Positions 63,113 through 64,000 of a stretch of 64,000 nucleotides of DNA are shown one piece after another. A model generated the notes under the pieces. The model did no database searches and was not told the origin of the DNA. It was given only the letters and a program-made list of their open reading frames with translations. Source of the stretch: Orientallactaga sibirica (taxonomy: Eukaryota; Chordata; Mammalia; Rodentia; Dipodidae). The stretch spans positions 1 to 64,000 of the forward strand of contig JAEOAD010001279.1 of NCBI GenBank assembly GCA_036365145.1, given 5' to 3'. Made by a program: the position numbers and the translations under genes. Position 1 is the stretch's first letter. Each line of letters starts with the position of its first letter.

Positions 63113-64000
63113 GAAATACATTTAAATGGTCAATACAAGTGCAAAAAGGTGTGAGAATATAAATAGAAAGATTAAAAAATAAAAGATGATCTTCAGGCAA
63201 AACTAAAAAACTGACATCAGGCGACCTAGATACTCCTGATTACAGTTTCTCCCCACAGGCTCTGATGGTTTACAAGAACTGTTAAGCTGACAAGGAGACA
63301 GATTAAAAAACAATGTTCTAAGTATTGGGGAAACTGAATCTTAAGGTAAAAGTTCATTTATTAATGTTTAATTTCCCAAGATAAGGATCTTATAATAAAA
63401 ACATTAAAGTTTAAAAAATAACTCCTATTTTACTTAAACTAAAAATGGTAATCATTTAACAGTGTTTTCTCTTTAAAAACACATTTATAAAAGGTTGTAT
63501 TAGAGCTCATCTGTTTTAGTTCAACAAAAATCAAATTCTGCTCTTTTATGCATCATCAAAAAGGTAAATAACTGTCTCTTGTATCGCAACTTCATTGCTC
63601 ATAAGTAAATTAATTCTTAAGACATATTTTCCACCTCAAGGTACAGCCCCATGCTCAAACAGTGGTCTTCATCTAAAATAAATTATTTCAAATTCCATGG
63701 CCCTTCTTCCAACCCTCCCTGGGTAATTTGTACCCATGCATGTATCTAAACTAGTCAAAGATGTTACCAAATACAAATGCCAAAACATTATACTGTCTTA
63801 CTTGATATGTTCTGCCTGAACTTATAACTACTAGACATTTAAAGAATAAGATGTGCCTCCCTTCTAAAAAGCCGTTTCTCTGTATCTCTCTCCCTAAGTA
63901 TTTACATAGTTCAAACAGTTGTCTACAATAAGGTGGTAAATTTATTTATAGTGCCATACCTCATATTATGATAAAATAAAATTGAAAGGTCCCTGGCCCA
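63113..64000. other. AT-rich unassigned sequence
   Basis: No gene seen. The stretch ggtggtaaatttatttatag (63933-63952) resembles gttgataaatttatttatat at 62422-62441, so an old tandem or repeat unit may be present. Confidence 0.35.

Overview
This is a gene-poor, retroposon-rich stretch of mammalian nuclear DNA, most likely from a dipodoid rodent such as a jerboa. About sixty-five copies of two SINE types fill it: a B1 (7SL-derived) type and a tRNA-headed type that matches my memory of the B2-superfamily DIP SINE of jerboas. The LINE-1 3' ends and ID-like pieces also look rodent. The species call is inference from repeats, not from a search.

Layout. 380-7800 is a near full-length but broken LINE-1 with two 5'UTR monomers. 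8.0-32.4 kb is dense SINE with a decayed odorant-binding-protein-like lipocalin exon (8896-9057), an orphan signal-peptide exon (13210-13140, minus), a CpG island (16.4-16.9 kb), a 115-bp minisatellite (22.5-23.4 kb) and a class II ERV LTR element with 6-bp target duplications (24694-25307). 32.5-36.6 kb is a run of five unrelated minisatellites, one rich in CCAAT/ATTGG motifs and one in GGGGCGGGGC boxes; a class I ERV solo LTR and a LINE tail have landed inside them.

37837-46860 (minus) is a complete MHC class I gene. Seven coding exons have canonical lengths, phases and splice sites, adding up to 362 codons. Its third intron carries a 6.3-kb betaretrovirus-like provirus in antisense orientation, with perfect 6-bp target duplications; the proviral genes are broken many times.

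The class I promoter is duplicated as an inverted repeat. The second copy (48.3-48.76 kb, plus strand) keeps kB, ISRE, site-alpha, CCAAT and TATA motifs but has no class I gene behind it. It runs straight into the middle of an exon of a GFRA1-like (GDNF receptor alpha-1) gene. Three further GFRA1-like coding exons and one decayed exon follow to 58571. The result is a head-to-head arrangement in which an immune-type promoter faces a 5'-truncated neurotrophic-factor receptor gene; this is the most unusual structure in the window.

59.6-64 kb holds a LINE fragment, an ERV1 5' LTR with a histidine-type primer binding site and a decayed gag start, then AT-rich sequence in which I recognise little beyond SINEs.
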